Shown here in pieces: positions 35,261-47,499 of a DNA stretch of 64,000 nucleotides. A program made the position numbers and the translations under genes. The notes beneath the pieces are model-generated. The model saw nothing but the letters and a program-made list of their open reading frames with translations, made no database searches and had not been told where the DNA came from. Numbering within the stretch: the stretch's first letter is position 1; each line of letters begins with the position of its first letter. This DNA is from Epiperipatus broadwayi. Lineage: Eukaryota > Onychophora > Udeonychophora > Euonychophora > Peripatidae. The stretch is from the NCBI GenBank assembly GCA_028023455.1, contig JAQFVV010012434.1:5238264-5302263 (forward strand). Direction: 5' to 3'.

Positions 35261-35358
35261 TTTTTTTTTTGTATATGTCAAAGCGTTGACCGGGAAACGA
35301 ACCTGGGCCAGCTGCTTTGAAGGCAGCTACGCTAACCGCTAAGCCACCAACGCTTGAC
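35261..35358 (-). mobile_element. Mini tRNA-derived retroposon, copy 2
   Basis: On the minus strand: GTCAA, a 71-nt cloverleaf-like head (35283-35353), TTTGACATATAC and an A10 tail. The head has a perfect A box (TGGCTTAGCGG) and a near-perfect B box (GGTTCGTTTCC), a 7-pair acceptor stem (GCGTTGG/TCAACGC, one wobble), and an anticodon arm GCTGC-CTTCAAA-GCAGC with anticodon TCA. The GTCAA leader pairs with TTGAC after the head. An A tail instead of a T-run terminator marks it as a retroposed copy rather than a working tRNA gene. No clear target duplication was found. Confidence 0.75.
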
Positions 35359-35449
35359 TAAGTCTTTTAAAAATATATCATCTACGAATAAAACATTTGA
35401 GGAGGTGTAAAAATTGTAGAACTGTAAGTACACTTTTAACATGATTTTA

Positions 35450-35850
35450 AATGATGAATTTACTTACTGATTTTTTAGATAAAAATTCTATTTTTGAATT
35501 ATTCCAGCAGATAAACAATAAACTTGAAATGCTACCTATTTTACAAAATAATATTTATTCTTTATCAATTATTTACTAAACTTTGTTTAGAAGTTGATTT
35601 ACTTCAGAATACTATCAAAAAATTGATTAATGATTTAAATTATATAAAAGATAAAAATACCATATTTTTTATTATGTAGTTTACAAAAAGAAATTTTTTA
35701 TTTAAAGCGGCAAAGATTAGAGAATAATATTAAAATTGTTGATTTGCATATGCTGAAGATACGAATTTATTTAATGTTGCAGAAAACGTAATTAAAAAAA
35801 TTGGAATTGTCAGACTATGAAGATAGATTTAGTCCTATAATAAAAATTAA
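35450..35850 (+). pseudogene. LINE ORF1-like remnant
   Basis: Short + strand stretches suggest a coiled coil (L-F-Q-Q-I-N-N-K-L-E) followed by R-L-E-N-N-I-K-I-V-D-L at about 35715-35750. This resembles the 'R-x-x-N-I-x-I-x-G-L-P-E' start of the RNA-binding domain of LINE ORF1 proteins. Decayed, with several stops; the assignment also rests on its position ahead of the endonuclease. Confidence 0.5.
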
Positions 35851-36159
35851 TTTTGTTTATAAAATGTTTAGAGATTTATTCTTAATTGCCTGAAAATAGG
35901 AAACTATTTTGAAAACATGTACAGTGGCTAAAAACAAATAGATATTGATTTGTTTGGATTAAAAATAGCAAAATTTGATCAAGAAAAAATACAGGAGATA
36001 AAGCTATTAGGATTAGTTTTGAATCTAAATTGTTTATGACATAAATTGTCTTCCAAAAATTGTTTGATATTAGAAATAAATTAGCTATTGACATTTTTTA
36101 ATTTTATGATTTTTCGTATAAATATGTTGTGTGAGAAGACCCTTTGATGAATTAATTGT

Positions 36160-36650
36160 TCACGTACATTCATTTGATTATTCACTGCATATAATAATTT
36201 TGACTGAGATTTGGAAAAAGATGTGAAAAAGGGCTTTATGAATTAGAAGGATACAATCAATTATTGAATCTAGAACAAATAACATTTTAATTTATTATAA
36301 AATTAGATATTTATGTGGCTTTTATTGACTTACATCTTGATTTATCTGAGTGTATTTTTTTAAACTTTATTTTAAGTTATGAACAATTAACTCTTTTGCT
36401 TTGTATAAATTATGCAAATATTCAGTTCATATTTTTATTCATGAACTTCATCATTTACTCACTAGGTTAAATAATAAATGCATTATTATTATTGGTGACT
36501 TACATATAGACATTTCTGGAGAAATTATTTCTACTACTCAACATCATTTAAGTTTGCTTTCATTTTTTGGACTTATTCAAAATTTATTTTATCCTACATA
36601 TTTTACATCTTCATTATCTTAACTTATTGATCATATCTTTGCTGGTGCCC
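36160..36650 (+). pseudogene. LINE apurinic-like endonuclease remnant
   Basis: I-I-I-L-T-E-I-W near 36190 is the 'L-T-E-T-W' catalytic block. The open piece 36401-36622 contains I-I-I-G-D-L-H-I-D-I (G-D-F-N with Asn changed to His) and F-F-G-L-I-Q-N-L-F-Y-P-T. Right after its stop, L-I-D-H-I-F is the terminal 'x-x-D-H' motif. This nuclease nicks the target for target-primed reverse transcription. Confidence 0.8.
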
Positions 36651-37339
36651 TAAAAATATTTTTTTTAAAAATATCATTATTGGAATGATGTGTTATGGAC
36701 TACAGAGGAATCTTAGTTAATTTTAATATTAATTTTTTTTTTTTGGAAAAAAATGTTTTAATGTATTAACTTATAAACGTTTGCATTTCTTAATCATTCT
36801 GTAAAACTGGAATCTGATCTTTTGAGATGAATAATGTAAATTGTGCGTTTTCATTATTTATTAACAGGATTAAAGATTTTCTATTGAATAGACTTATTTT
36901 ATAAAATATATATAAAAAAAGAGTTAAAATGAAATGGGATAATCAGTGAATTAATATCAAAAGTAAAAAGAAAGAACAAATTGTAAAAGATTTTTAAAAA
37001 GTTTCCTTCTAATGAAGAATTTAAGAAATAAAAAAAAAAGAATTGATTCTTTAAATCAACTAAATTAAGAAACCTTTGGACTGTTATTAAAAAATATTTT
37101 TTTGAGGATTTTCACAATTTTTAGATTAAAAATTAATGAAGTATCTATTTATGCTATGAATAATTTCAAGTAATAGCTGATCACTTTAATCACAATTTTG
37201 TTTATAATGTGGAATTGTTAATGAATAATTTTACTAATAATTGTAGATTCTATTATGTTTTTGATTATGAGAAATCTGTCATGATTTTTTTTTTTTTTTG
37301 GTTTTAAAGAGATCAAAGAATTTGAAAAATTAAAATCTC

Positions 37340-37770
37340 TATATAAAATAATATGTAAAAAAAATTGTTTTAAACAATGCTTTTATGTAAATACAATTAA
37401 AAAATAGAAAATAAAATAATCTGGCTCTCAGTTAATTTGCATTCTTGGAAAATATCAAAGATTTTAAGAATCTACAATTGTATTGGAAATTGCAGGAATG
37501 TTGACATTTTATAAAATCATTTGAGGCCTTTTTGATTTTTATGATTTGAGCCTCAAATGCTTTTATAAAACAATACTATTCCTGCAATTTCCAATTGTTT
37601 CATAACAAGTGTAGATTTTTAAAATCTCAGATATTTTCCAAGAATGGCAAATTAACTTAGAGGCAAATTACTCTATTTTTTTTTTATTATTTAGTCAGCT
37701 ATTTACATAAAAACATTATTTAAAAAAAAAAATTTTTTACATATTATTTTTAACTTTTTAGCCATATTTA
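37340..37770. mobile_element. Palindromic MITE inside the LINE
   Basis: The arms 37340-37530 and 37555-37770 are inverted copies. GGAAATTGCAGGAATGTTG pairs with the complement around 37580-37600, and CTTGGAAAATATCAAAGATT with AATCTCAGATATTTTCCAAG. TTTACATAAAA-type ends recur on both sides. It lies between the endonuclease and RT of the LINE and has no coding capacity. The ends and target duplication are not resolved. Confidence 0.7.
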
Positions 37771-38159
37771 CATATTATTTTAAAAATTGGTTAAAACTAC
37801 CAAAAAATCTGACAAAAAGTATAATTTAATAATAAGACATGAAAATAAAAAATATATTTTGTAACAAATGAATTCTAAATTTAAATATCATGTGATCACC
37901 TACTATATAAAAATATTTATGTATTGGCTTTTTAATAAATTTCATTAATTAGGTATGAGTTAAATCAATATTAACAAAATTTTGTTCTACAAATGTAATA
38001 TTTGTTTGCTTAAATTGTTAAGGAGTTTTCTTTGGAAGAGTCAGACTGTGATTTCAAGTTCTAAACAGGAAAGAATTTTTTTTCTTTGTTAAAAACTCAT
38101 ATACAGACATATAGATAGAAACATACACAGATAGGGTGAGTTAATATAAAAGGATTTAA

Positions 38160-38740
38160 TAATACGATACCTATTTATAAAAATGGAAAGATTGTTTGAA
38201 AAACCACAGCCTAATTTCTATTTTATCTACATTATCCCAAATTTTGGAAGTAAATATTTTTTTAAAAAAAATTGATTTATTTTTTCAAAAATGTAATTTT
38301 TTTTTTAAATAGCCAATTTATTTCTTACCTGAATAATCTGCTGGATTGTTTTTATCTAAACATGTTTTTCTTATCACAGAATCTTTAGAAAAAGGTCACA
38401 AGAATACAGGTATATATATTTGGATTTAAGAAAAGTATTAGACTGTGTTCCTCATGATTTATTATTAATTAAATTAAAATATTTGGGTATAAGAGATAAT
38501 ACATTTAAATAGTTTAAATCTTATTTAAGCAATAGAATCCAATTTGTTAAAGTTAATAATATTTTGAGAAATTTTGAAATAATCATATATGAAGTTCTAC
38601 AGAGCTCAACTCTTGGATCCTTATCATTTACTATTTATATTAATGATTTTTTGAATCTTTCTCTTCATTTCAATATTTTTTGTTTTGTAGATGATATTGC
38701 CTTGGTTACTTCAGCAATTTATATAATCTCCTGATGAAAC
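38160..38740 (+). pseudogene. LINE reverse transcriptase remnant (CR1/Jockey-like)
   Basis: The + strand gives P-I-Y-K-N-G-K (about 38170), then after several shifts Y-I-Y-L-D-L-R-K-V-L-D-C-V-P-H-D-L-L (about 38415-38465), L-Q-S-S-T-L-G-S-L-S-F (equivalent to 'P-Q-G-S-x-L-G-P-L-L-F') and F-C-F-V-D-D-I-A-L-V (about 38677-38706), the catalytic F-A-D-D box. Both aspartates of that box remain, while stops lie upstream. Confidence 0.85.
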
Positions 38741-38799
38741 TTGTAAATGATGATTTGATAAAATAGCACAATGTAAATATGATCTGAGTTAATTAGCAC

Positions 38800-39120
38800 A
38801 ATGTCATACCAGCAAATATTTTTATTTCATGTATACATCTCAGATGTGTTCTCTTTCTAGGTCTTTTACACTCTTTTGAAATTCAATTAAAATTTTTAAT
38901 TGTTCTTCTATTGTTATTTCTTTTAATAATATGTCCAACCCAGCTGCATTTCAGTGACTTAATTCTTTCAATTATGTCAATGATAAATGTTTACTTTTCC
39001 ACCCATATATTTCATTTTTGGTCTCTTCTAGTTACTTCTATCATATTTTTTCTATGTTTCATTGTGTCATTTGAAATCTCCATATGACTTTTGTGTTAAG
39101 TACCCAAGTCTGGAATCTAT
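38800..39120 (-). pseudogene. RTE C-terminal region
   Basis: The minus strand reads V-T-R-R-D-Q-K, N-I-W-V, F-I-I-D-I-I-E-R-I-K-S-L-K and W-V-G-H-I-I-K-R-N, then (frame-shifted) E-C-K-R-P-R-K-R. This corresponds to the well-known RTE tail 'R-R-D-x-x-x-N-x-W-I-R ... I-K-x-L-K-W-x-W-A-G-H ... R-P-x-G-R-P' and to the fragment at 47.5 kb. Confidence 0.8.
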
Positions 39121-39132
39121 AAGTAAAAATTG

Positions 39133-39137
<5 letters not shown>

Positions 39138-39222
<85 letters not shown>
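39138..39222. repeat. (TA)n microsatellite
   Basis: About 42 uninterrupted TA units inside the RTE relic. It explains the Y-I-repeat in the overlapping minus-strand open frame, which is not a protein feature. Confidence 0.97.
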
Positions 39223-39223
<1 letters not shown>

Positions 39224-39439
39224 ACATAAGCATATTTCTTTTTAATATTATTTTTATCAAAAGCATTCCATTCAAGTTATAATGATTATTTTTATCCCTT
39301 ATGTTTCCATCTGTATTACTAATCTGATCAAGACAATTTGTAGATTTTGACTTTTCATTCATGATTATCAATATTTATTTTTTCATCTTTGAGAAAATCC
39401 ATTGATCATTAGTTTTTTTAGCAATTATCTTTTTATTTT

Positions 39440-40400
39440 CTTACTTTTATCTGATAACTTGTTGTAATATTTCCTGAAGCTCTAAAGCATTATTTGCAAA
39501 AACAACCATATCATCTATTAATTTCAGATATCTTATATAATCTCCATTAAGTTTTATTCTCTTGGTTTCCCATTTTGATTCATAAAATTTTTTTTGTAAA
39601 ATTGCTGTAAAAAGTTTTGAAGATATGGAATTACCCTCTTCTACACACATCTCAATGTTAATCTTCCAAGTATAACAATGTAATCTATTTATTACTGCTG
39701 CATTTTGATAAGTACTTTTCAGAATATGACAATATCATGTGTCTATATCTTGATGATCCGATCCTTATATATATATATATACTTATAGAATCAAATGCCT
39801 TTTCTTAATCTACAAATCCAAAGCATAATGGTAATTCATATTTCTATAACTAATCACTTTTAAAATCTGCATATTCATTTGATTGGCTGAAATTCAGTGT
39901 TTGTTGTACATGAAATTGTAATTACCATAATAAAGATTTATATAGGACTGATAGAAGACTGATAAGTTTGTAATTTCTAATATCCTCTTTATAATCTATT
40001 TTGAATATTACTATTACATTATTGTAATCATCAGATATATCTTGATTATGTAGACATTTGTTATATAACTTTACCAAAGTTTTTCTATCTCATTACTTGT
40101 TTTTTTTTTAAATATCAATAATGATTCCATCATTTCCTGGAGATTTTTCATTTTCCATAGATTTAATTGCATACCTCTTCATTCATGTTGTATTAACCAT
40201 AGGATATACTTTGTTCTTTTGTTCTTATTATTATATAATTCTTCATAAACTTTTTCACAGATTTCATATCATTTCTCCTTTTAATAGTAGCTCCAGCTTT
40301 TCTTTTATTAGTAAAGCTGTTTTATACCAAGATCTTGTTTTACACTTTTAGACTTTTATATTATCTTCTATAGCTTTTCTTGTCAATTCAGAATTATATT
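39440..40400 (-). pseudogene. RTE reverse transcriptase remnant
   Basis: The open piece 39447-39650 reads N-S-I-S-S-K-L-F-T-A-I-L-Q, then L-K-L-I-D-D-M-V-V-F-A-N-N, the 'G-D-S-I-S-P-x-L-F' and 'F-A-D-D' blocks with Ala changed to Ile. Upstream on the same strand, C-F-G-F-V-D-x-E-K-A-F-D-S-I (about 39775-39830) is the 'F-V-D-F-K-K-A-F-D' block. Plus-strand open frames overlapping this segment are shadows. Confidence 0.85.
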
Positions 40401-40869
40401 TTATTATATTATTATTAACTTCTTTTCATACCATTTACAAAATCCTAAATATTCAATCCTCCTTTTAATATATCATTTTAAAAATTTTCATGTTATTTCT
40501 TTTATTAATAAATTGTTCGATCTCAAGAGAGAATTTATTGGTAAATTACTGTTTTATTTCTTGCAGTTTTCAATAGAGTATCAGTTATCTTCTTGTTGAT
40601 ATCAGTCAAATCTGAATTATTTTCAATGTCTGCTAATATTTTTAAATGATTTCCCAATTCTAATTTAAATTCATTGCAGTGTTGTTGAAGATTAGGAATA
40701 TTAAACGTTCATACTGCCTTACTTAATAATGTTCACTCTCTAGTATTAAGAACATTAAAATCTTAAAATACATATTTTTTCTTAGTCAAAAATATAAGCC
40801 AATTGTTCTGTATCTTTATTTACATACTTATACATCTATTTCCATTAAGTCTTTTCCTGAAAAAAAAAA

Positions 40870-41300
40870 AAGATTTAATGATAATACAGTTTTGCTTTTT
40901 CTGTGAACTCCACATATTTATGTCTTCTCATTTATGACATCATAACCAGATTTACCCACTGCACATTTATCTTTCAATTATTTATTAAATCTAGCAATAA
41001 TGTCTTCATTGACAATTTTAAAATGTTGTTTGCTTGGATTAAAATTATTTTGTATATCCATACAAAAAATCCTATGCTTTTTCATCAAAATGATAGCTTG
41101 CTAAGGCATAAACCTGAATTATCTGTATTTAGTATTTTTCATTAAATTAAGTAATAAATCTTTCTATTCTGTCTGATATACTATCAATCTGCATAATATT
41201 GTTTCTTCATTTTTTATTTATAATAAAATATACTCTCTTTGTGCTTGCAATATTTGAATCTTCATAGTAAAATTCATGTCTGTTTTGTAAATCAATTGTT
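40870..41300 (-). pseudogene. RTE endonuclease remnant
   Basis: The minus strand reads S-N-I-A-S-T-K-R-V-Y-F-I-I near 41230, a V-Y-A-x-x-S-Y-H block near 41110, and V-G-K-S-G-Y-D-V-I-N-E-R-R with V-E-F-T-E-K near 40900-40960. These match the APE domain of RTE elements ('V-G-x-x-G-x-G-x-R-N-E-R-G ... V-E-F'). The G-D-x-N block is unclear. Confidence 0.7.
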
Positions 41301-41339
41301 ATCTATATCTTTTCTTTTAACTTGAAAAGTACCATAATG

Positions 41340-44100
41340 TTCCTTTTAATATGGGGTAGTTCTTCTTTCATATGTTTAATGTTCCTTCATGTAAACATGA
41401 TTTGCAATTTTAAGTATCTAAATAAGAGATCATAATTGAATGGCAATTTGACAATCAGAGATTCTTATCACTCTTTGTCTTTGCTCCACTAACCACTGCC
41501 TTGAATGGCATCTTTATAATGTTTTAGGGAAAAAGGTCATAATTTTATTTGTCTATCTTGATTGGGTAAATATCTATAAAAGAAAATTGAAATACATTCA
41601 CTCACCCTGCCCTCAAAAAATTCATCTCATATTTCAGTTAAGAACTATCAGGCAACTGAAAAGAAAAGCAATAGTGTTTCTTGATTTTAAATTCAAATAT
41701 AAAATGGCAATAAATTCAACGCATTGAGTGTTGCTTGTTGATGAGCAACTTATTTATGTTTGTTTACTATATGATTAATCATATGGTAATAACAGCTGCA
41801 AAAACAAGACAAAAACTTTGAAGTAGACATTAGAAGTTTATTTTGCTCATTTCCTTTAACACTTCATAGGGGAATCAATGGTTTCCTCTCAGTTGACAGG
41901 AGATTCCTTTATGCAGCTTTAATATATATATAAGCTAAAGTTTTAGGCACAAAAAATATAAAAACAACCAAATATTTCTTGTAAAACCTTTTATTTTGTG
42001 CGGTTTTTTATTAGAAAATTTTTAGTAGCATTTTAAAATGTTGTTTATTGCCTCTGTATAAAGTTTATGCTTGGATATTCAATAAAAATCTGCTTGTATG
42101 TGTGTTTTAGTTTTATGATTTTTTAAATTCATTTTTATACCTATAAAAAATGATTATGACGTTTTAATTGGTTTTGAATTACTTTTCATTTATCTTAAAC
42201 AGCATTCATATTAGAAATTGTGTTATGTTATCTATTTGTTAAAAGGTTAATAATATTATTTTACTATATTTAATTAATAAAAACTATTACTGGTATTCCA
42301 AAAACAAAAATTATATTGGTTTCATGAAAAAATAATTATGTAAAAAATTGAATTGTGTCTCGTTTTTTTTTTTAGTAAATAAATTGAATCGATATGATGT
42401 TAGAAATAAAATTAAATAATTGATTGTTCTTGTGGAAAATAGGGGGCAAATTTCCATAATCTAGAAAACGTGGCTTCATATTTTAAAAAAAAGTCATTGT
42501 ATGAATATACTATTTTTATTTTATAAATTTATTTTTATTTATAAATATATATTAATTTTAGATAAAAGAAATTGATTTTCATATGCATTTTATTAAATTT
42601 AATTTTAAAAAATATCTGTTGTATAGTTCTTTCTTACAATTAAAAATATTCAAAAAATTTATATAACAAGTATATAATTGAAAAATAAAGTATCAATCAG
42701 TTTTTGATTATTCATTTATGGCGATGCTTAATTAGTATTGAAATAATGCTAATTTCACATTCCTGTGACCTTTTATAGCACGAAAAAATATTCTTTGGAA
42801 AAATTTGCCACTAATTTAGAAACTATAGCAATTAAATAAGAATTAAAATATATAGATGTTAGTAAACGAAACTGATTTTTATATAATTGTAACGTGTAAA
42901 GAAATTTTTAGATGCAAATTTAGCCATGTTAATGATTTTTTGCTGTCTATTTTATAATCTTTAAATGAATAAATTATAGCCAACTACTTTTTAAATTAAT
43001 AATCAAAGGCAATATATTTATATTAATATGGGTATTTAAGAAAACCTCCCTTCCAAGACTGATACTTTAAGAAAATTCTATGTTGTACACCCTCATCTGA
43101 TGTTATCATGATAGAGGAGGTCCAATGTTATTTTACATTTCATATTATACATAATTATATTACTTTATTGTAGGATGTATACATATTGTAAATATTTTTA
43201 AAATGTTATAGTACTTCCAATAGATTCCTTTATTGTAATATTTCCCATCGCTCACAAATTTTGTAAAGTATATTATAATAGTAGTGGTAATTTCACTTTT
43301 AGTAAAGATCTACAATAATAATATTGTTTTGACAGATTTCATACTCTACAATATTATCATAAAATTAATTCAAAGCATTGTCCAACATTAAAAAAATGTT
43401 GATTTCTAAAGAATAAGCAAAAATTATAGATTTTTAAAATTATGCATGATACTCAGAATAATAAATTGACAATAGTTTAAGTTTTAATCTTTCTGATACA
43501 TCATGGAGTACATTCTTTTCACTACTAAGTATAATTCTCCTATATAGAGTGATTATTAATTACTCATAATTGAATTGAGCATCCTAATTCAGAAAAAAGG
43601 GAGAGAAAATTTAAATGCAAATTCTAGATTTCCAGTGTGTGAACCACCTTTCCAAACACATGTATTACAAGTGGTGTCTTTAGTCAGTTTACTTTAGTAT
43701 TTTATGAACTTAACATCAATTGCCCTAAATACTGTTTATGTATTTTTTTCATAATATACAAAATACAAACGTTTTCTATAAAAATTATGGTCTACATTGT
43801 AATACCCAGTGAATTTAGATATGTGTGTGTGTGTTTCATCTATTTTAAATAATATTAAAGTATACAAGATGATGGGAATAATGCAATAGTGATTACTTTT
43901 ATTCATTGAATGGTAAAAAAAGATATTAGAAATTGAAGACTTCACAATGTTTTACCAACTTTATTTAAAATCTTAGTTATAATTATTGTGAATCAGTTTT
44001 AGAGACGTAACAACAAACCAACTGGAATTATTAATTTGTTTATATGTAATAAATCTCACCCAAGTATTAATAAAGTTGTAAAGCTGGCCAATGAGAATGA
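41340..44100. other. AT-rich DNA, no gene recognised
   Basis: No family motif in any frame and no terminal repeats I could pair. The sequence could be old unclassified repeats or intronic DNA. Confidence 0.5.
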
Positions 44101-44135
44101 GTTGTCATTTTGCATTGGATTTGTTGATTAGAGTC

Positions 44136-44250
44136 TGTGTGGTTTAGTGCAGTATTAAAGTGTCTGGTTTGGGAGCATAAAGTCATCAGATTGATTCCAG
44201 TTCTGGCATTTCTGGAGTTAGAATTTCTTAAGAATTTCTGAGTAGTAAAG
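44136..44250 (+). mobile_element. tRNA-like SINE head (single copy)
   Basis: TGTGGTTTAGTGCAG resembles an A box and AGATTGATTCC, about 55 nt later, a B box; the spacing fits a tRNA-derived SINE. The following GTTCTGGCATTTCTGGAG has no tRNA acceptor match. No duplication was found. Confidence 0.45.
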
Positions 44251-44259
44251 GAATTGGAA

Positions 44260-46880
44260 TATTTTTTGTACATTAAAAAAAAATTATACATACCAAAATT
44301 GTCTTAGATTATGTGGACATTAAGAACAATGTGGTCCCAAAAATCTTTATACAATAATTTTGTAGGAAGTATTTTGTGAATTGACATGGAAAGCAAAGAA
44401 ACAAACAAACAAAAAATAAAAGTGGTGTGATCAACAATATATCACTAAATCCAGCTAACATATTGTAATTTATTAGTGAACTCTTTTATTCCTCCTAGTC
44501 TTACTAAAGATTACACCAGATGATGTAGAGTAGGTAGAATAAAATATTTTGCTAATGAAAAAATAAAAATTAAGAATAAGTCATCTAATTTTGAAAAATA
44601 ATATGGTTATTTTTATAAACAATGCTTCAAAGCTTTCAAATAGAAACAAGAATGTAGGACTTAAATGCTAAAAAGTCTAATATTAAATGGCTTTTTAAGA
44701 AAGATTGTTCAGTGCTTTTCCAAAAAAGAAGAAGTTAAAGACTGATAATAAACAATTACAAAATTTAACAATTATAAATATCTCTGTCAAATTATTACTA
44801 TTATTATTTTACAACATAAAAGTTCATCACAGAAAAAACTTGGACGAAATAGTCTTAGAAGAAACAATTTAACACTATAAGAAAATATGACTGTGTTTGT
44901 TTATTTGTTTTTGGAGGTGTTTTTTTTACCAATATTTACTTATGGTTCTTAAACTTTGATACTTTAATAAAACAGCAATAGAGAATGCAGATCATCCAGC
45001 AAAGTATACATAAATGTATGTTGAAATTAACAAGAAAGTATCCAAAATGAAATATATAAATTGGAAAATAAAGTAATATCATTGACCATATTGAACAAAT
45101 TAATAGATTGAAACAAAGCTGAACTAAATGTATTGTAAAAATCTTAACTTGTATTTCAAGAGATTATTAAAAATTATTATGAGAGGTATATGGATATGAT
45201 AAAAAAAAGTTTTCAAAAGCAATGGAAAATGATTGGATTAAAGAAACTGAATTAAACTTAAAAGAACCTTTATCCAATAGTGGATTAATAATAATTAATA
45301 AAGCAAGTCATATATAACGTGACATTACTTTTATAAGCTTGTAGTTACAAAAATGCAATACAGAGAGCGGACCAATAGCTCAAATAAGCTCTTAATAAGG
45401 TTCTGAAATTCTTTCAGTGAAGTTTAGAAATATTTATAGTAACAATAAATGTAGTATAAACGTTGTTGTTATTATTGTTTTTAGCTAATTGCCTATAAAT
45501 GTCTTCCCAGTCATTTAATATTGATTTGAAAATGGATATCTAAATAATCCAAAATCATACAATCTAGATTAATCAATCGAGTGCTCAAGCACTGATAACA
45601 AAATAATTAATTGTCATATGATGTAACGTTCAAAACTAATGGGGAGTTCATCGATACCTATGGATACTTAGTTGTGTTCTATTTTTAACAAAAGTTTACC
45701 GTTGTTGTTATCTTCTTAATTTTTTTTAGCATCTTATATTAGAATTCTGTTACTAATTTTCACTTTGTAAACAACAGCGATATTTAGAATTACATTTATA
45801 CTACAATGTACAGTATATGTACATTTCATGCACATATATGTTTATTGTGAGAGAGCACTTTAGCACAATGGTAAAATAGCAGACTCAACAATTAAAGATT
45901 TTTTAATCGCTTTAGTGCCTAACGTTAATATCTTCTGTGCTATAAGATTATTTTGCGTGAAAATGTACTGTATATATACACTAAGAAGAAATTGTATGCT
46001 AAAGAGAATGAAATTATTATAAAAGATTTCGCTAAAAAAAAATTTGATTAAAAAGTTTCTAGCATTTTACAACAAAAAGTTGTGTAAAGCGTTTATTTAG
46101 CGAAAAAGATTTTATAAAAAAAAAAGTCGAAGCTTAACTTGAGGACTTTATTAATTTAGTAACAAATTACTGCTTGGGCACAACTTTATTATTTTACTCG
46201 TGTTTGTATATAAGTCTCTGAATAAAAATTAACATAGAAAAGGCATTATCTTATTCACGACTTGTATTTTTTTTTTTTTTTTAATATCTATAAAGTGCTT
46301 ATTTAAAAAAATCTACACAACAATTTTTCAAGTTTTAGAACACCCCATAATCTATTTCGCCTATAAAAATAAAAATCAGAAGACAAAAAAGTTGGATTGC
46401 TATACAGGATGCTGATCTAAATTGGTTTTCATTTCAAATTTTGTTGACTTTCAATTACCATGGTAATCATAAATATAATTCGAGCACATGCTTGTAAGAG
46501 CTTCTGTATTTGTTTTCCACTCTTAATTTTCTTCATCCCCATAAAGACATTAAAAATATTGTTTGGAAAATTTTCAAATCTATTTGTAAGAAAAGACATT
46601 TTTATGTTAAACAGCCAGCATTTAACATAATTTAGTCACGCATTTTTATTTTAACAGAGGCTGTTAGTTAAACTAGTGTTTACCGTATTTTCAAAATTAT
46701 GTTAAGTGGTCAGGATAATTGAAAATAAAGCAAATAGTAATTTCATTTTTTCCCCCACCATTAGCATTCAATTAAAAAAAAAAACTGAAGAAAAAAACTG
46801 AAGTTCTAAGTATTTTATGTATATACATTAACTTCTTTGCCATAACATAATTAGGATAACTATAACAATAGAATAGTTAA
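44260..46880. other. AT-rich DNA, no gene recognised
   Basis: No supported open frame. About 45850-45920 (GAGAGCACTTTAGCACAATGG) has a faint tRNA-like look but lacks a B box. Confidence 0.45.
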
Positions 46881-46889
46881 TTCCTTAGC

Positions 46890-46985
46890 AGGTAATGTTA
46901 TAACTGAGTATCTCAAATGGTTAAATTTTGATTCAGAGATCTTTAGCTCTCAAATTTGTTATTCTGCCACAATTCTAAACCGAAT
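46890..46985 (-). mobile_element. SINE-like repeat, family 2, copy 3
   Basis: The minus strand reads TTGTGGCAGAATAACAAATT, GAGAGCTAAAGATCTCTGAA and TCAAAATTTAACCATTTGAG, the same block order as copies 1 and 2. Degenerate. Confidence 0.45.
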
Positions 46986-47499
46986 AATACTAATAGTTGG
47001 AGCAACTAAGTGATAACATTTAATCATAGACGTAATTTAGCTTTGCCGTTTCTTAATATTAATTTAGCTTTGCCATTTCTTAATATAATTTTATGCTGCG
47101 AATGCAATTTAACCAACTTTGTAAAAATAATCAAGCTCTTTACATTACTATTAGTAAATAAATACATTGTACAGGCTTAAACCTGCATTTATATATGTAA
47201 TATATGTGGGGTTCGAACTCAGACTTACTATTAGTAAAAAATGTTTTCTCATAACTAAAGTACCTTAACAGATTTTTTATTTTGTAGTTCTCTTATATAT
47301 ACACACACACACGTGCGGACTATTTTTAATCAAGATCTTTACATTTGATTAGAGAGAAGAAAACTACTTCATTATATATTCACGGAAATAAATATATGAA
47401 ACCATCCAAAGTTAGTTATCAATCAATATCAATTTCTGTTGACTGTTGTTTGCATATTTGGTTAAGCTGTGGCATTATGTACATGTGATTTCAGACCAC

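Larger units (their letters stand above)
35400..38760 (+). mobile_element. APE-type LINE (CR1/Jockey-like), decayed, plus strand
   Basis: In order on the + strand: an ORF1-like segment (about 35450-35850), an APE endonuclease (36160-36650), a linker rich in K/N, a nested palindromic MITE (37340-37770) and an RT (38160-38740). The layout and motifs fit the CR1/L2/Jockey group. No poly-A tail or target duplication was seen, and an RTE element in opposite orientation starts immediately after. Confidence 0.75.
38800..41330 (-). mobile_element. RTE-type LINE, nearly full ORF2 but decayed, minus strand
   Basis: Minus-strand matches run from an APE endonuclease (about 40870-41300) through RT (39440-40400) to the characteristic RTE C-terminus (38800-39110), all in order over 2.5 kb. 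A long (TA)n tract (39138-39222) has expanded between the RT and the C-terminus. Another C-terminal fragment of the same family lies at 47500-47850 on the other strand. Confidence 0.8.

Noticed and set aside
35283-35353. Functional tRNA gene
   Set aside because: The head is followed by a linker and A tail rather than a T-run terminator, and it has sister copies with the same tail, so it is a retroposon.
39117-39371. Protein with a long Y-I repeat
   Set aside because: The repeat is just the (TA)n microsatellite translated; only the flanks belong to an RTE relic.
40121-41145. Plus-strand open frames
   Set aside because: Antisense shadows of the RTE RT and endonuclease.
45850-45920. tRNA-like sequence
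   Set aside because: It has an A-box-like stretch only; the B box and stems are absent.
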